From Rhyzopertha dominica (taxonomy: Eukaryota > Arthropoda > Insecta > Coleoptera > Bostrichidae), in contig QCXZ01000064.1 in assembly GCA_025024175.1 (NCBI GenBank), forward strand, positions 56,627,325 through 56,691,324: a stretch of DNA of 64,000 nt. The letters are read 5' to 3'. The notes beneath the pieces were generated by a model. That model was not told where the DNA came from, searched no databases, and saw nothing but the letters and a program-made list of their open reading frames with translations. This document shows, piece after piece, positions 35,170 to 47,118 of this stretch (the stretch's first letter is position 1; each line of letters begins with the position of its first letter). A program made the position numbers and the translations under genes.

Positions 35170-38070
35170 CCTATATAAGTTGACGGGATATGAGGTAGCA
35201 AAAACGAACGGTTTCTATGTTATATTACATAAATTTATGGGTGGAGAGCAAAATGCAAAATTGCAAATGTATTATACATTTTATTAGAAAAAGTTTCGTT
35301 GGAAAGGCCTAATTTTGTGGCCTGATTTATTGAATGGCAAAATAAAAATTCGCACACTTTTGCAGCTTTATCATATTTTCTGAAGATGCAACCGCTAATA
35401 AAATCCATCGTACAAAAATTATTAATTTTACTGCTATAATTGTAATCTTTTATTAATACCCGAAAAAGGAGTTGATGGATTTGTCATTTCGAAGGGGATA
35501 GACCGTGGTATGTGCAATTCCATAAGACATTCATCCTTTAGACGGGGGGTCCCGTAAAATTTATTACCAATGGGACCTAGACTGGTTCTTGACGGTCCTG
35601 CTGTCTAAATGATCTGACTTGAGTGCTTCGTCCTTCTCAGGTTGCAAAGTCTAAAATGTAGCTGATATTAGTGTATCGTTTCACTTTGTTTTCGCCGTCC
35701 GACCTCTTAACCCGAAGCATTTTACGATTGTTATATTTCTCCCTTTTACTGCCTTTTTATATTGAAACTATTTACTTTTTTTATAATGTGTAATCTATTT
35801 CTGATACAGTTTTATGAGGAGCGTTATCCACAAATATGGTTATATTTATTAAAATATAAACACGTAAAGGGTATTACAAAATAAATGTCACCGTAAAAAT
35901 ATCGTAAAATTTTTAAATTTCTCATTTTTATTGCGCAGATAGGTCGATCGTAACTTGAGATGAATGGGTAATACAGTGGCGATAACACAGTGGAAAAGTA
36001 AATTAAATGAATATGTAAACCGGGTATAACGGCATTTTTAAAACCGAACGACTGTGTTCTGAGACAATGTGGTGTAAGAAATGCTTAAACAATCCAAGTA
36101 CATATTAATTATTATTGCTAATCGACAATACGTGTTATCGTGTTCCTATATGATCAAAATTTTGCTTATTTGATACCAACACCAAATCGTTGTAAATACG
36201 CATTTAGCAAATCATCGTTTACTGCTCGGTATCGAGATTAACTCCAGTATCATATTTATTAAAAGCAAATAACCGAAGTATGGGACTTGATATAGTTAAA
36301 CTGCATCTGCTGCTTTTAAAGAAAAACCTAAATTGACACATTTTTCTTGCCGGTACCTGGTAATTTTGTCTAATGCAGCAATATTTACGGTCTGCGCTTT
36401 ATCTCCGAAAGGAATTATGTGATAAAGGGTTACGGGTTAAGTATGAAGGTCACTCCGACTGAGTGAATTTACGTATCGTCGTTGTATCGTGTTTTATAAG
36501 CGATTAAGTAGTTTCGAGTACATACATTAGTCAGCTGGCGGCAGCAAGATATGTGTTTTTAAGTTTAACAATCTTAAAGTAAACGCTAACGTTGAAAAAG
36601 CATTGTGAAATGTTAATAATTAATAATTAACTTATGTGTTAATTATTCTTTTTGTTAATTTCATCAATTAATTAATAAAATTCTTAAAATTATCATGCAT
36701 TGGCACCTAAAACGTTAGTTAATGTTGCAATGTCTATATACTATAAATTATACCAATCACTAGATCACAAAAAGCTTTGGGAGCGTTGTGTTTTAGTCGT
36801 ATCAGAAAACTCAACTTTATAGCCCAAGTGAGATGGACGGTAATTACACGTAAGATTTAAAGTACAACATATTTGCCTTTATATTGTTTGGCATATTTTT
36901 AGACCGTTGAATGTATTAGACACTGTGATTTTCACAGACAAATTCGTCAGTGCACTGCGATATGCAATAGCTCATAAGGTTTCTAAAGTTTTAGTTTTTG
37001 TGCATTATTAGGAAACATTTCTTATCTCTGCAATTTTGCAATTTGCTCCTTCTACCTTAGTGACTAACTTAATAAACTGTCCATGACTTTATTATATACA
37101 TGGTTAGCGAACATGACGTCAAGCTTAAAAATTATTGCTTGTTGTAAATTAAACTAATTATACGCCCCTTTAAAGTTTATGACCTAGCGCGCAATTTTNA
37201 GTAATGGNCATATAGTGAGGTACGAAATTTATGTACCTATGAACAGAGACATGCACTGAGGCCAATTTTAGGTATTNTATCTTTCATTCGTGATATTAAA
37301 ATCTTTAGGGATGTGAAAGCCGACTATCACAATTCAGTAGGTTTTAAGAATAACAATAATAATAATAATAATAAGCTTCTTAGAGGTATAAAGCGCAGCA
37401 TGTATCGTATCGGTAATGAGATTTTTACTGCTAACCAGCTTATACAACAACGCTAGCCGTTCCTTCAATTAAGTATTCGGCTGTACATCTATGTCATTTG
37501 TAATCAGATTTACCACGAAAGGCTGAACCTTACAAAAATCTTAGATTTACATCAGTATAACGTGCCACAGAAACATATTACATATTACTCTAACGGTGAC
37601 TTGCAGACAAATTGCAACTGCTTTAAGACCAGTACTGACGTAATTTTTATAGGTTGAGTGAAGGAGGTGCCATATTTTTATATGATTCCTTAATATGAAC
37701 TGCATTTCACTCAGAAATAGAAGACATACGTTTCCTATATGTAAAAGGACAGCTTTTAAACCAAATTTTGAAGTATTGATGAAAAGATGACATCTGCTTC
37801 CAGGTTTATTTGCATAACCTAATGCTTTATCATCAAGTTTTCAACATTCCTGCAAAATGAAAGACTTGCTTCGGTTAAAAAATTCTGTTGATCTCGATTT
37901 GGACTCTGAAATATGCGCTCTAGGAGCAGTGTTGATCCTAATATTTCTTCCTGAGTTTTTGATGATTTGAGACCTTGCATTAAGCGAGCCTTTTAAATAC
38001 GATGGCTGATGTTTCTCATGACTATATCCGGCAACTACGGAACTACTTTCGTCTCTGTACTAGTCAGTGG
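35170..38070. other. Intergenic or intronic; AAT microsatellite
   Basis: No gene supported. (AAT)n lies at about 37352-37373. Inverted TTAATTATT motifs cluster at 36605-36680. Parts of 36150-36460 are less AT-rich and repeat-free. Confidence 0.3.
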
Positions 38071-38076
38071 TATATA

Positions 38077-38300
38077 CAGGGTCCGCTAACTTCCCAGGCT
38101 CGTATTTTCTTTGTTTTTTAGGTACAACCTTAAGTTATATGTCAAATTGTAGGCCTTTTTAAACTCTTTAAAAATAGCTTAGTAAGTGTCCAAATAATTT
38201 CTTATTTAATAAATTAATATATGAAAATTTTCCAAAAATGAATGTTTTGCATCTATTAAAAAATATTTCTTATGTCGGAAACATTAGCAACAAAATTAAA
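38077..38300 (+). repeat. Single arm of the foldback family found at 39092
   Basis: Starts TA|CAGGGTCCGC and runs through GGCTCGTATTTTC, GGTACAACCTTAAGTTAT and TTTAAACTCTTTAAAAATA like the arms of the 39092-39830 element, then diverges near 38200. No second arm is present. It ends just before the Penelope fragment. Confidence 0.65.
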
Positions 38301-38354
38301 AATATATTAATTACTTTTAAACCTACCTTAACTTTGACAAAAGCTCTATTTAAT

Positions 38355-38870
38355 AACAAAGATGATGGATAAATGTGGGGTATACAAATTATGATGCAAT
38401 GACTGTATATATAGGCAGAACCTTAAGAAAATTTAAAACAAAAATAAAAGAATATTTAAGATCTTGGCGATCGGCACAAAATTATTTGCTGTTGGCAAAC
38501 CATCTTTTAGATACTGATCACACTTTCGAAATTAATAACAATGTTGATATTTTACATATTGGCCAATTACTTAATTCATTAGAAATTTGAGAAATAATAA
38601 GATCCGATAAATGTTCTGACGAAATAACACTAAATTCTCAAGTAAATTTTGAACCTACATCACTGATTAACAGTTTTTTTAGAAAAAGTTTAGCGTTCAG
38701 ATGTCAATATTTATGTCAAATTGGTAACGTCAGAATGACAATAGTTTATTGTAAGCTAAATTGATTGTAAAATTTAAATGTATGTAGCTTATGCTTCTTT
38801 TTGTAGCCGATGGTCCAAGGATGAGCTTTCATTAATTACCTCGAAACCGGTTACCTTATAGAATAAAAGA
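38355..38870 (+). pseudogene. Penelope-like GIY-YIG endonuclease fragment and tail
   Basis: Endonuclease part of a Penelope-like retroelement, which nicks target DNA for target-primed reverse transcription. VYIGRTLRKFKTKIKEYLRSW (about 38407-38470) covers the YIG motif and the downstream Arg helix; ANHLLDTDHTFEINN and the DILHIGQLLNSLEI end are typical of these proteins. It starts abruptly without RT or the GIY half, and stops at 38590. At 38810-38860, GATGGTCCAAGGATGAGC and CGAAACCGGT resemble the usual tail of Penelope-like copies. A 5'-truncated insertion. Confidence 0.72.
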
Positions 38871-39091
38871 ATTTGGAGAAAAGGCATTATTGTACTCATA
38901 ATAATTATTATATTTACTCCACAGTAGGGTCCACTTACAATTATTTAAAGAATTATTGGTGATTAACTATATATTGATTCAACAATTTAGAAAAGCTTTA
39001 GTTTACACTAATTGTCTTATTGTATTTCTCTAGAGAACCTTGCATTTTTATAATTACCTGGGGAGAGCTTAATGGAAATATGTACATACAT

Positions 39092-39830
39092 CAGGGTCCG
39101 CCACTTAAAACTCCCCAGGCTCGGATTTTCGCTATTTTTGGGGTACAATCTTAAGTTATTTATGTAATTGTAGATCTTTTTAAACTCTTTAAAAATAGAA
39201 TATTGGGTGTCCAAAAATTTTTTTTGTTAATTATCATATTTTGCAAATAAAGTTAATTTTTGTAAATATTTTTTAACCTTACCCCGTATAATAAACATTG
39301 CTTTATAGTTGGATGCCGCCTTTTATTTTGTTCAATTTGTGTCTTTACCATGTATGCGTAATTTTTACTCCTTCTTAGTGAAAAACAAGAAAAAACTATT
39401 CACCGCCATTTTTAAGTGTTATTTTAGTAGCTTATTACGGTACAAATGATGCCTGCATACTCATAAGCTACTAATGTAACACTTAAAAAATTCTAAATAA
39501 CCCTATTAACAAAAATGGCGGCGACTAATTTTTCTTGTTTTTCACTAAGAAGGAGTAAAAATTACGCATACATGGTAAAAACACAAATCGAAGAAAATAA
39601 AAGCCGGCATCCAATTATAAAGTAATATTTATTATACGGGGTAAGGTTAAAAAATATTTACAAAAATTAAATTTATTTGCAAAATATGATAATCTGCAAC
39701 AAATTTTTTGACACCCAATATTCTATTTTTAAAGAGTTTAAGAAGACCTACAATTTGACATATAACTTAAGGTTGTACCTTAAAAAATGAAGAAAATACG
39801 AGCCTGGGGAGTTTTAGGTGGCGGACCCTG
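39092..39830. mobile_element. 739-bp foldback (fully palindromic) element
   Basis: Arms of about 350 bp each pair almost along their whole length: CAGGGTCCGCC at the left end and GGCGGACCCTG at the right, and TAAAAATTACGCATACATG on both arms. The centre (about 39410-39525) itself folds via CGCCATTTTTAAGTGTTA. The right flank is TA, the left AT, so a TA target duplication is likely but mutated. No coding potential. Confidence 0.85.
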
Positions 39831-39834
39831 TATG

Positions 39835-40715
39835 TACATATTTTGACGCACAACAATGACATATTTTTAAAAGGACATATGAGGTTCCATCAATACCAGA
39901 TCCTTACGAATTACTGAATCTACTGATAACAGACTTCGCATTGTCCCGAGTTCAAATTACATTAGGCTTCTGGCTGTTAAACTGGATAAACCTGCATTTA
40001 AAAATAGACAAGCTCGCCGTTAAAACATTTGGAAGTAAGTACAAATTGCCTAATTTTAGCAACCCCACAACAAAACCGAGAACCATCTCGCCGACAGCCG
40101 ATGTAACGTAAGGCCTCATTAGAATAGCGGAGTTTTTTTCACCAGGCCATAAATAATAATAACAAATCTATTCCGCTAATAAAGTCCGCTCAAAGAAGTG
40201 CCGTGATGCATGATCTAACATGTGTTGACATTGCCCGGTCGTTAATGCATTAGCCTCAAGCCACTTTGATCTGGGCCCTGGTAATTTATGCCAGAGCATT
40301 TGCCTCTACGGCATATCGTAATGAAGGTTCATGCACGACAATATTTTATGCAACAGTATGCAGTCCTGTGACGCCGATCTGAGTTTTTGGATGCTGCTTT
40401 GTTATCGTGTTTCCAATCTGCGGCAGAAATGCCAAAACAAAAGAAAATCAGCAAAGGCTGGTTTCACTCTCTGTTTTACGGCAAAATGCATAATTTTATA
40501 GAAGGGACAGATTTATTCTAAATATAAGTATTTGTGCGAAGCAAGTACTACCGATAGTTGTTAAAATCTGCAGGAGAAAAAGTGTGCAATTGGGTATTAT
40601 CACTTTTTTTGAAAATTACGCAAAATGAATCTTGAAGTGCATATATATCGCACGCCATGTTAAAAAAACAAAAAATATTTGTAGGTAGAGAATTTCAGGT
40701 CTTAAATTCGAATCT
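39835..40715. other. Intergenic; unique-looking island
   Basis: No gene supported. 40080-40430 is GC-richer, repeat-free and contains homeodomain-like and CATGC motifs. It is a candidate for conserved non-coding DNA, not shown to be so. Confidence 0.3.
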
Positions 40716-40724
40716 TAGGAGTCA

Positions 40725-41750
40725 CCGCCAAAACGCTTCTATCCAAGGTTATTCAACTCATGACGTCAAGTGTCATGTAAACATTAGTATAGTATTAGTG
40801 TATTAGTGTAGTATTATTCTTGTATGGAAAAGCTTTTGTGTGGTGTTTATTGAAAGGACGGTATAAGGGGTCTTACCAAAAAGTGAGTTGTGTAGTTTTA
40901 CAAGCATCTGTTATGTATGGAAAACAAAACAAGTGTTGTTTTGTACATGGTTATAAAAGTACTTCAGTCAGTATAGTTATAAAATTTTTGTAACCGTTCC
41001 TCCAGATTATCAACGTATGAAAAAGTTGTTTAAGGCCCCTAGACGTGATATTCCGAAATCACAAAGTTTGTTTTTCTGTTGTGAAGATCATCTTAACTCT
41101 TATGTAAATTTCATTATTCTTTTTGGAGTTATTTGTTTACTATTCAGTTTCCATTTTATTATAGCTTGAAGAGGATATGAAAAATTATATGAGTTTTAAG
41201 TTGATAGAGGGAAATGTTATAATAAAGAACGACGTTGTTCCCCGAGTTGTTCTCCATATATTTGACTGTTAGCCAGACCGGAAACGAGCCGTAAGAGCCC
41301 AGAAAATAAATGGTAATTTATATTTATTCTGANCTCTAAAATAAATGTCAAGTTTGGGGTACATTTTTGATTCTTACTTTTTTATATTTACAAATAGTAT
41401 ATTTCCAACAAACCACTGTGATAAGATTATCAATGCTACGTTAATTTGATAAAACGTTCACTTATGCTGTTGCTTTTGCTTTTACGTTCCTCATCTCCGC
41501 CGCGTTGAACCGCTCGTCGCTGTACACAAAGTCCATAACAATGAACATGCCTTCAGAAGTCATAACTCATAAGTTTTTCATTTTTTCTTGGCGTATTTTA
41601 ATTCGCTTGTCACAAAATGAACGCAAACAACAAACTGATAAATTGACGGGCTGAGACTGACGCGTGACGCGCTGACCCCAGATCTAAACAAGCAGCCATT
41701 TATAAGACACCTGACGTCACGGCCAATATGTTCGCGTTTTGGCGGGCCCT
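40725..41750 (+). mobile_element. Second THAP-bearing element with inverted ends
   Basis: CCGCCAAAACGC plus TGACGTCAAGTGTC at 40725-40775 recur inverted at 41690-41745 (TGACGTCAGGTGTC, then CCGCCAAAACGC when read from the right). Between them lies a THAP-domain pseudogene and otherwise no transposase. I found no convincing 8-bp duplication, so exact borders are uncertain. TIRs plus THAP point to another P-type non-autonomous element. Confidence 0.55.
40930..41300 (+). pseudogene. THAP-domain protein, frameshifted
   Basis: DNA-binding zinc finger. CCFVHGYKS provides the first cysteines; after a length change in a T run (about 40985) the frame continues VTVPPDYQRMKKLFKAPRRD, then LFFCCEDHLNSY with the C-x2-H pair (ending about 41104). 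A short intron (GTAAAT at 41105, TTATTATAG ending about 41166) is inferred. The next exon reads LEEDMKNYM, then VIIKNDVVPRVV and the IFDC-PDRKRA tail typical of insect THAP proteins, with one in-frame stop (about 41271). It is non-functional but clearly a different THAP gene from those at 3.6 and 26.5 kb. Confidence 0.7.
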
Positions 41751-41759
41751 TTAAATATT

Positions 41760-42485
41760 CACATTTTTAATATTAAAAATACACCTTACGAGCCATTTTT
41801 TCGAATTTATAAGCTGTCACAGCTGTTTTGTGGATTAGATGCTACCTATTAATATGCAATTTAATAAAATATAAATACATGGCAAATATGCAATTTTACA
41901 TTATGGCAAAATTGAGCTATATTATCTACATAAAAACATAATTAGATATCTTTTTTTTATTGGAGTTAATGAAGATTTAAAATAATTTGATAAATATAAA
42001 AATACGGATATTATTCACGTAATTTTTTGTTAGCTAATTATTTATTATCTCTTAAATACTACCTCGAGAGACAATTTAAAATCATTACAATCCTATTAAA
42101 ACTAAAATTTTACAATGTGAAATGATTCTTCTAATTTCAGTTTCCCAGTCAGCTTCCTTATTGAAATTGTTTTATTTGATGAATATTTTGCTTGCGTTAC
42201 GTTGCTTTTTGTAGTCAAGGCTGCTTGTTTCGATTAATTTTGACAACTTGACAGCGTCAGAATTTATATTTTCTCAAAATCATATACTGCGTTACTGACG
42301 CTGGCTTGTTTGCTGAAAACGCTGTAGGTATTATTTCAAACTAATANAGTGGATATCAACTTTGAGCTAGATATTAAATATTTGTTGTGAAAGTTTTATG
42401 ATTGCGACCCACGTGATTCTTATGTACCATCTATACTGTTCAAAATACGAAAACCGCCCTACACCGAACTTAAACAGATTACTTT
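41760..42485. other. Intergenic, no gene seen
   Basis: AT-rich sequence; one N at 42346. Nothing recognisable. Confidence 0.3.
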
Positions 42486-42490
42486 GCTAC

Positions 42491-42712
42491 CAGTGGCGTA
42501 GCCAGAAAATTAACTTGAGGGGGGGCGAAGCTCCAAAGCATAAGAAAGTTGAGTAAAAACACAAAAAAAGTCATGTACAATTAATGATTATAGGATTTTA
42601 ATTTGTTTGCAGGTAAATATATTTTTGAAAAAGTATTCTCACATTTGACCAGGAATTGAACCAGGAACTTTTAAATGCTAGTCAAATGCGCTATCACTGC
42701 ACCATCAAAGCC
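42491..42712 (-). repeat. tRNA-derived SINE-like element
   Basis: On the - strand, 42712-42645 reads like a degenerate tRNA. It has an A-box-like TGATAGCGCATTTGA, a B-box-like GGTTCAATTCC, and TTTGA/TCAAA acceptor-type pairing. The sequence then continues to a terminus reading CTGGCTACGCCACTG (+ strand CAGTGGCGTAGCCAG at 42491), which is also a hAT-type terminal motif. A related stretch (ACCATCAAAGCC.TATTCA) recurs at 43222-43275. It could be a SINE head fused to hAT debris; not a functional tRNA gene. Confidence 0.4.
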
Positions 42713-43289
42713 GTATTCAGATTCCAGGTTAAAGTGACATATATATGTCAATGTTTATAATGTAATGCTACCAAAAACGTCATTCGTTATTTGCAAGCTT
42801 CAGAGTGGACTTCCACTACGCTGGCAAGGTTCTGACGACCGGTAGCTATTACAACCCACATTATTATACAGGGTATTATACCACATGGACATATTCAGCG
42901 TATGTAAACAGACTAGGCATGATTGACTGTAAGCCGGAATCTGAATAAATTTTACTTAATTGTGTCAATAATATCGTTTGTTTCATTTGTCATGGCCTTG
43001 CTGATGTGATTCGAATATCCCATTTCTGATTAAACATTTTTGATTAAAATGTCGTTTATCTCGAAAATGGTTAATCAAAAAGAGTAACTTTTTGTGCAAG
43101 AAGAGTGACGGATTTCAAAAATTAGGTCAGTACCTCGAAACCACTAAGGGATGGAAAGTTATTTAGAAGAAAAGGGTAACTACCCTTAAGTTTTCCACTC
43201 CTCAGTGAATGCTTCTGCTTGACCATCAAAGCCCTATTCAAATTCCACGACAAAGTGGCATGTATATATCAAAGCGGGCAATTTGGATA

Positions 43290-45370
43290 ATTCATTTAAT
43301 ACTGATATGAAAAATAGAATTCATTTAGCATCGTTAGATTAGCCTGCTAACGTAGACATAAACTTTCAGCAAAGGGTTCAATTGTGTTTGCGAGAAAATA
43401 ACGATCATTTGAACATTTGTAATAATTAATCTTTGTTGCTGTCGTTTTGTACTTTTTATTGTTGTTCTTCTTCTGTTAATATAAGAAATAATTTAATAAA
43501 ACTCCTCTGCATAGCAATTGATTTGGTTATTGGAAGTTAGAAAGATATTCTCACTGGCCAGTTGGTATGTTTGGCTAATGAGTACCAAAAAGGACGAAAC
43601 GCGGTGTCTATTTTCGTAGTTGCTAAAATGCCGTCGAAGAGCATAGTTGCATTAAGACCAGCACAAATAACTTACTGAAAATGGAAAGAAAAAAGTAATA
43701 ATTATCGAAGTAAAAGGGCAAGAAGCCTTCCTCGCGTATCCTTTAATTGTCTGATGAAAATATGTAAATATTTGCCATTGCATATATACGTTCATAATTT
43801 TTTAGATATTGTAATGATACTGATTCCTTTTCCAAGGAAAAAGCATTAGGTATTGCTTACGTTCAGTGGCAACATTATGACACCTTTTTGGTCTAGAAAG
43901 TTTTTTATTATTATTGTACTAAAATTAACGATTTCACCTCGGTAACCTCCCTTTACTACGCCTTCCAATGAACCACACGGATTCTCTTCCAAATTCTGTT
44001 TTGCCACACACTTAATTAATTAATTAATAAGAGAATAGGATGTTGTCTGTTGTCCAGCAGTTCGGGTCCAATAGATCCATTTGCTAGCAAAACTGGCGTT
44101 TTCGAACAGTATAGCCTTCAGCGATTTTCTGAAGGAATGACTTTTTTGCTCTTTAGAAATTCTACTACTTCACTAGCTGGCGGCCTGTTTTCTTGAACAG
44201 CCAACAGTACATTAAGCTCGACCTCTTCAGTGCATGTACTTTGTTGATTAACAACAGCTTTTCTTACATTCCGTTTCCCCAAAACTGTTTTTCAACTTTG
44301 ATAATAGTTCCTTGTGTTCAGTCTTGTGATTTTCTGTCAAGAAAGGAAATTAAATACTAAATGCACTTTTGTACCAAATTTGTTCCAAAAGTTCCAGGTA
44401 TAGTTTTAGCAATGGATCAAATAGGTTCATTTTAAAGTCGGTGATCAAAAGAGTTAATCATATATTCCACCACAGAAATGAACTGGATTATTTTGTATTT
44501 ATTTATATCTGGTTTATTCCTCGATTAAGAATCATATAAACAGTTTTGTTAGCATTGATAATGAGCTTGTTATTGTTTAGCGAGTTAACATAATTATTAC
44601 AAGTCGAAGTTTATTTCTTTTTGGAGTTTTACATAATTAAATCAATAATAATAAACAGCGCAGCGTTTTAAGATCACATATTTCAACCTGTTAACGTATA
44701 ATCAGAGCCAGNGCNCTAATATGATAACTTCAAATTCTTCAATAATANCTAATGTTATTTTAGTTGGATTGANCTCTAACACAAAACAAAGAAGAGTAGC
44801 ATTTCACCAGAGGGAGATGAACAGTAATTGTTTTCATTCAGTTTTTGGTCCTACAAGCGTGAAATGAGCTGCATACCTATCATACATTCCAAACATAGTT
44901 GCTGTGTATATATTCAGTATACTTTGAATTAAGATGTACGTCTGTTTGTACTACGAATTACGTAGTTCTTATTTACGCCAGTTCTCTTATCAGATTCAGG
45001 GATTACATTTAAAACACAATATCAATATTGTCACTAAGCATAAAAAAGTTCAGTTTTTGGACACCTTATCTTTTATTACATATCTGGATTGTCTATACCA
45101 AAATGCAACCGTTTTTAAGATATTTAATACCTTAAAAAAATCGCCGTTATCTATTACAGACAGCTGAAAAAAAATGAAATCTTATTACTTGACGAAGAAT
45201 TTAAGCCAAAAATGTGGGGCATTTCATTTAAAAAATGAGTTATAGCTGTTTCAGTTTATCGACAGTGCAAATGACAAATATAAAAATTAAATAGCTCACA
45301 AACGGTTGAATTTTGAGATGACAGCCTGCACTTGCCAGCGGTTTGGAAACCAGGATTGGAGAAGTACAAG
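43290..45370. other. Intergenic; low-support transposase trace
   Basis: Mostly featureless. On the - strand around 44170-44290 a frame reads EEVELNVLLAVQENRPPASE, which resembles a transposase linker segment (compare SSLNLLLDVQENPK of the 21.3-kb element), too short for a firm call. Ns at 44712, 44715, 44748 and 44773. Confidence 0.3.
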
Positions 45371-45374
45371 TTGA

Positions 45375-45488
45375 CTTTGGGATCGAGTGTAGCTGCAAAC
45401 AGTGCTGTAGCCTCTGGATCTTCAAGTCATGCTTTGGGATCGAGTGTAGCTGCTAACAATGCTATAGCCTCTTGATCTTCAAGTCATA
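45375..45488 (+). repeat. 57-bp tandem duplication (two units)
   Basis: Units begin CTTTGGGATCGAGTGTAGCT at 45375 and 45432 and differ at about five positions. In one frame they encode a Ser/Ala-rich repeat (SSVAANSAVAS) interrupted by a stop in the second unit. Confidence 0.75.
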
Positions 45489-45640
45489 CGCACATCACAA
45501 CTAGTCAGGATCAAAATGCATCAGCATACACTGCGCTAGTCACCAGCAATCGTGCGAGGACAGCTACAACATAAAAATCAAGTTGCAATAGATTTTGACT
45601 TTGTTAAAAGTTACAGAAACTTTGAACGTTTTTTACTACT

Positions 45641-45725
45641 AGAAGATGATGAGTGCCATCTCATCGAAACGTCGTGGACAAGACTCTTCGCAGAGCTTTT
45701 CACGATACATGCGAGAAAATCCTGA
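45641..45725 (+). repeat. Penelope-like 3' tail (isolated)
   Basis: GATGAG-TGCCAT-CTCATC forms a hairpin immediately followed by GAAACGTC (45666-45673), the same arrangement as the other Penelope-like tails here. It ends at the hAT MITE. Confidence 0.5.
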
Positions 45726-45741
45726 AAGGTATGATAATAAT

Positions 45742-46117
45742 TAGAGCAGGCGTGAGGGCGAGGCGAAGGAGGTATATGCCACGGGCGCAATCAATCTAGG
45801 GGCGCAAAATCTGAATTTTTTTATTAAAAATAATGATTTTCTAGACTACAAGATCTATATTACATACATATATGATGGGTTTTTGTCAATTTTGGACGAC
45901 AAATAGTTAATGCTACCAGAGATTAAGCCATTACGGAATTAATTTCAAAGTAAATAACATTTTAGTTTTTTTCCATCACTTTATTCCTGATCGTGAAAAT
46001 AACCCTTAATTGTAAACATAATCAATAAATATCTATCATGAAAAACATTAAAAATTATATTTTAAGGGCGCATTTTGAAAGTTCGCCGCGGGCGCTAGAA
46101 TTCTAGTTCCGGTTCTG
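45742..46117. mobile_element. hAT-type MITE
   Basis: 376 bp between 8-bp repeats ATAATAAT (45734-45741 and 46118-46125). The ends are TAGAGCAGG (left) and CAGAACCGG (right, inward). Both interiors carry GGGCGC motifs. The duplication is low complexity, which lowers certainty. Confidence 0.55.
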
Positions 46118-46125
46118 ATAATAAT

Positions 46126-46670
46126 AACACAATAAAATGTATGTCTACACAAAAAATTAGCTTAAGTTACTCTCATTACGCCTTTGTTTGAATACAGTGT
46201 GTAGTGAGGACATATCATAAGTCATTTACTGGCCAGATTCAACATTAGGGTGTGCAGACTAAATAAATCCGAGATCCATGTCCAATTCAGCACATTTATA
46301 ACTTTAATGGTAATTTGGGGTTGATTAGGTTTCTGTAAGGGGAAGCAGACCCCTTGCTTCTTCCAGAACCCGTACATGTTTCAGAGCATGCCGACGCCTC
46401 AATCTAATTAAAGCGTTTAGCTATAAAGAGCGAGCGCGCCGGACTGGGGTGTTTGTTTTTGAGCAGGAACCATGGCTAATTTGCCGTCGACAATTTCAAG
46501 CCTTGTGAATCAGAAAATTTCTTGTAAACAGCGAGATTTCTTTGAACTTTGTGACGTAACTCTGGCTTTCGTCGCAGATAGGAAATTTTCTATGACTTTG
46601 GCACTTAATTTTATGTAGTGTCGTTTGCTATTAAATGCCGTTCACTTTAATGAAAATCAGACGAATTCTA
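46126..46670. other. Intergenic, no gene seen
   Basis: No recognisable gene. 46380-46570 is somewhat GC-richer and repeat-free. Confidence 0.3.
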
Positions 46671-46801
46671 TATACAGGGGACCGGAATGTCCGCGGACAA
46701 CCTATTTCAACGATAACTTTTTTTAATTAGCAACGATATTGAAGAAAATTACATACATTAGAAAGCCAACGAAATTCTATACAAATTACTTGAGGATATG
46801 A

Positions 46802-46967
46802 CATGTTGTTTTCCGGGCTGGTCCCCACGTTGATTATTTGACATTGACGTTTCGACATTCATGTCGGTGTCGTCCTCAGAAGTAGCTCTGAAACTGTTTC
46901 ATCGACATTAGTGTCGAAACGTCAATGTCAAATAATCAACGTGGGAACCAGCCCGGAAANCAACATG
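46802..46967. repeat. Penelope-like tail as a 60-bp-arm inverted repeat
   Basis: Near-perfect arms of about 60 bp starting CATGTTGTTTTCCGGGCTGG (46802) pair with the sequence ending CAACATG (46967). Each arm contains GAAACGTC preceded by a small hairpin. The loop has GTCGTCCTCAGAAGTAGC. One N at 46960. Two Penelope tails in head-to-head orientation are the simplest reading. Confidence 0.6.
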
Positions 46968-46989
46968 TGATCGACAACAACCACAGAAG

Positions 46990-47118
46990 CCTTCAAACCA
47001 AAATACTTAAGGACACACAAGCCTTCAGACGCTTTTGAAAATGTTTGACGGTGGCTGCAAGCGTTTTGTTGGGAATTTCAACCCACACCTTTTGGAGAGC
47101 GTGCTTTAGGGATAACAT
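46990..47118 (-). pseudogene. Transposase C-terminus, downstream half
   Basis: On the - strand LSLKHALQKVWVEIPNKTL and AATVKHFQKRLKACV form the C-terminal helix region of a Tc1/mariner-class transposase. The upstream half resumes at 47757 beyond the inserted element. Confidence 0.7.

Noticed and set aside
37351..37374. CRISPR-like or functional tandem array
   Set aside because: It is a plain AAT microsatellite; no spaced repeats anywhere in the window, and the genome is eukaryotic.
42645..42712. A functional tRNA gene
   Set aside because: The T-stem does not pair fully, the anticodon arm is poor and the acceptor pairing covers only about five bases; better explained as a tRNA-derived repeat head.
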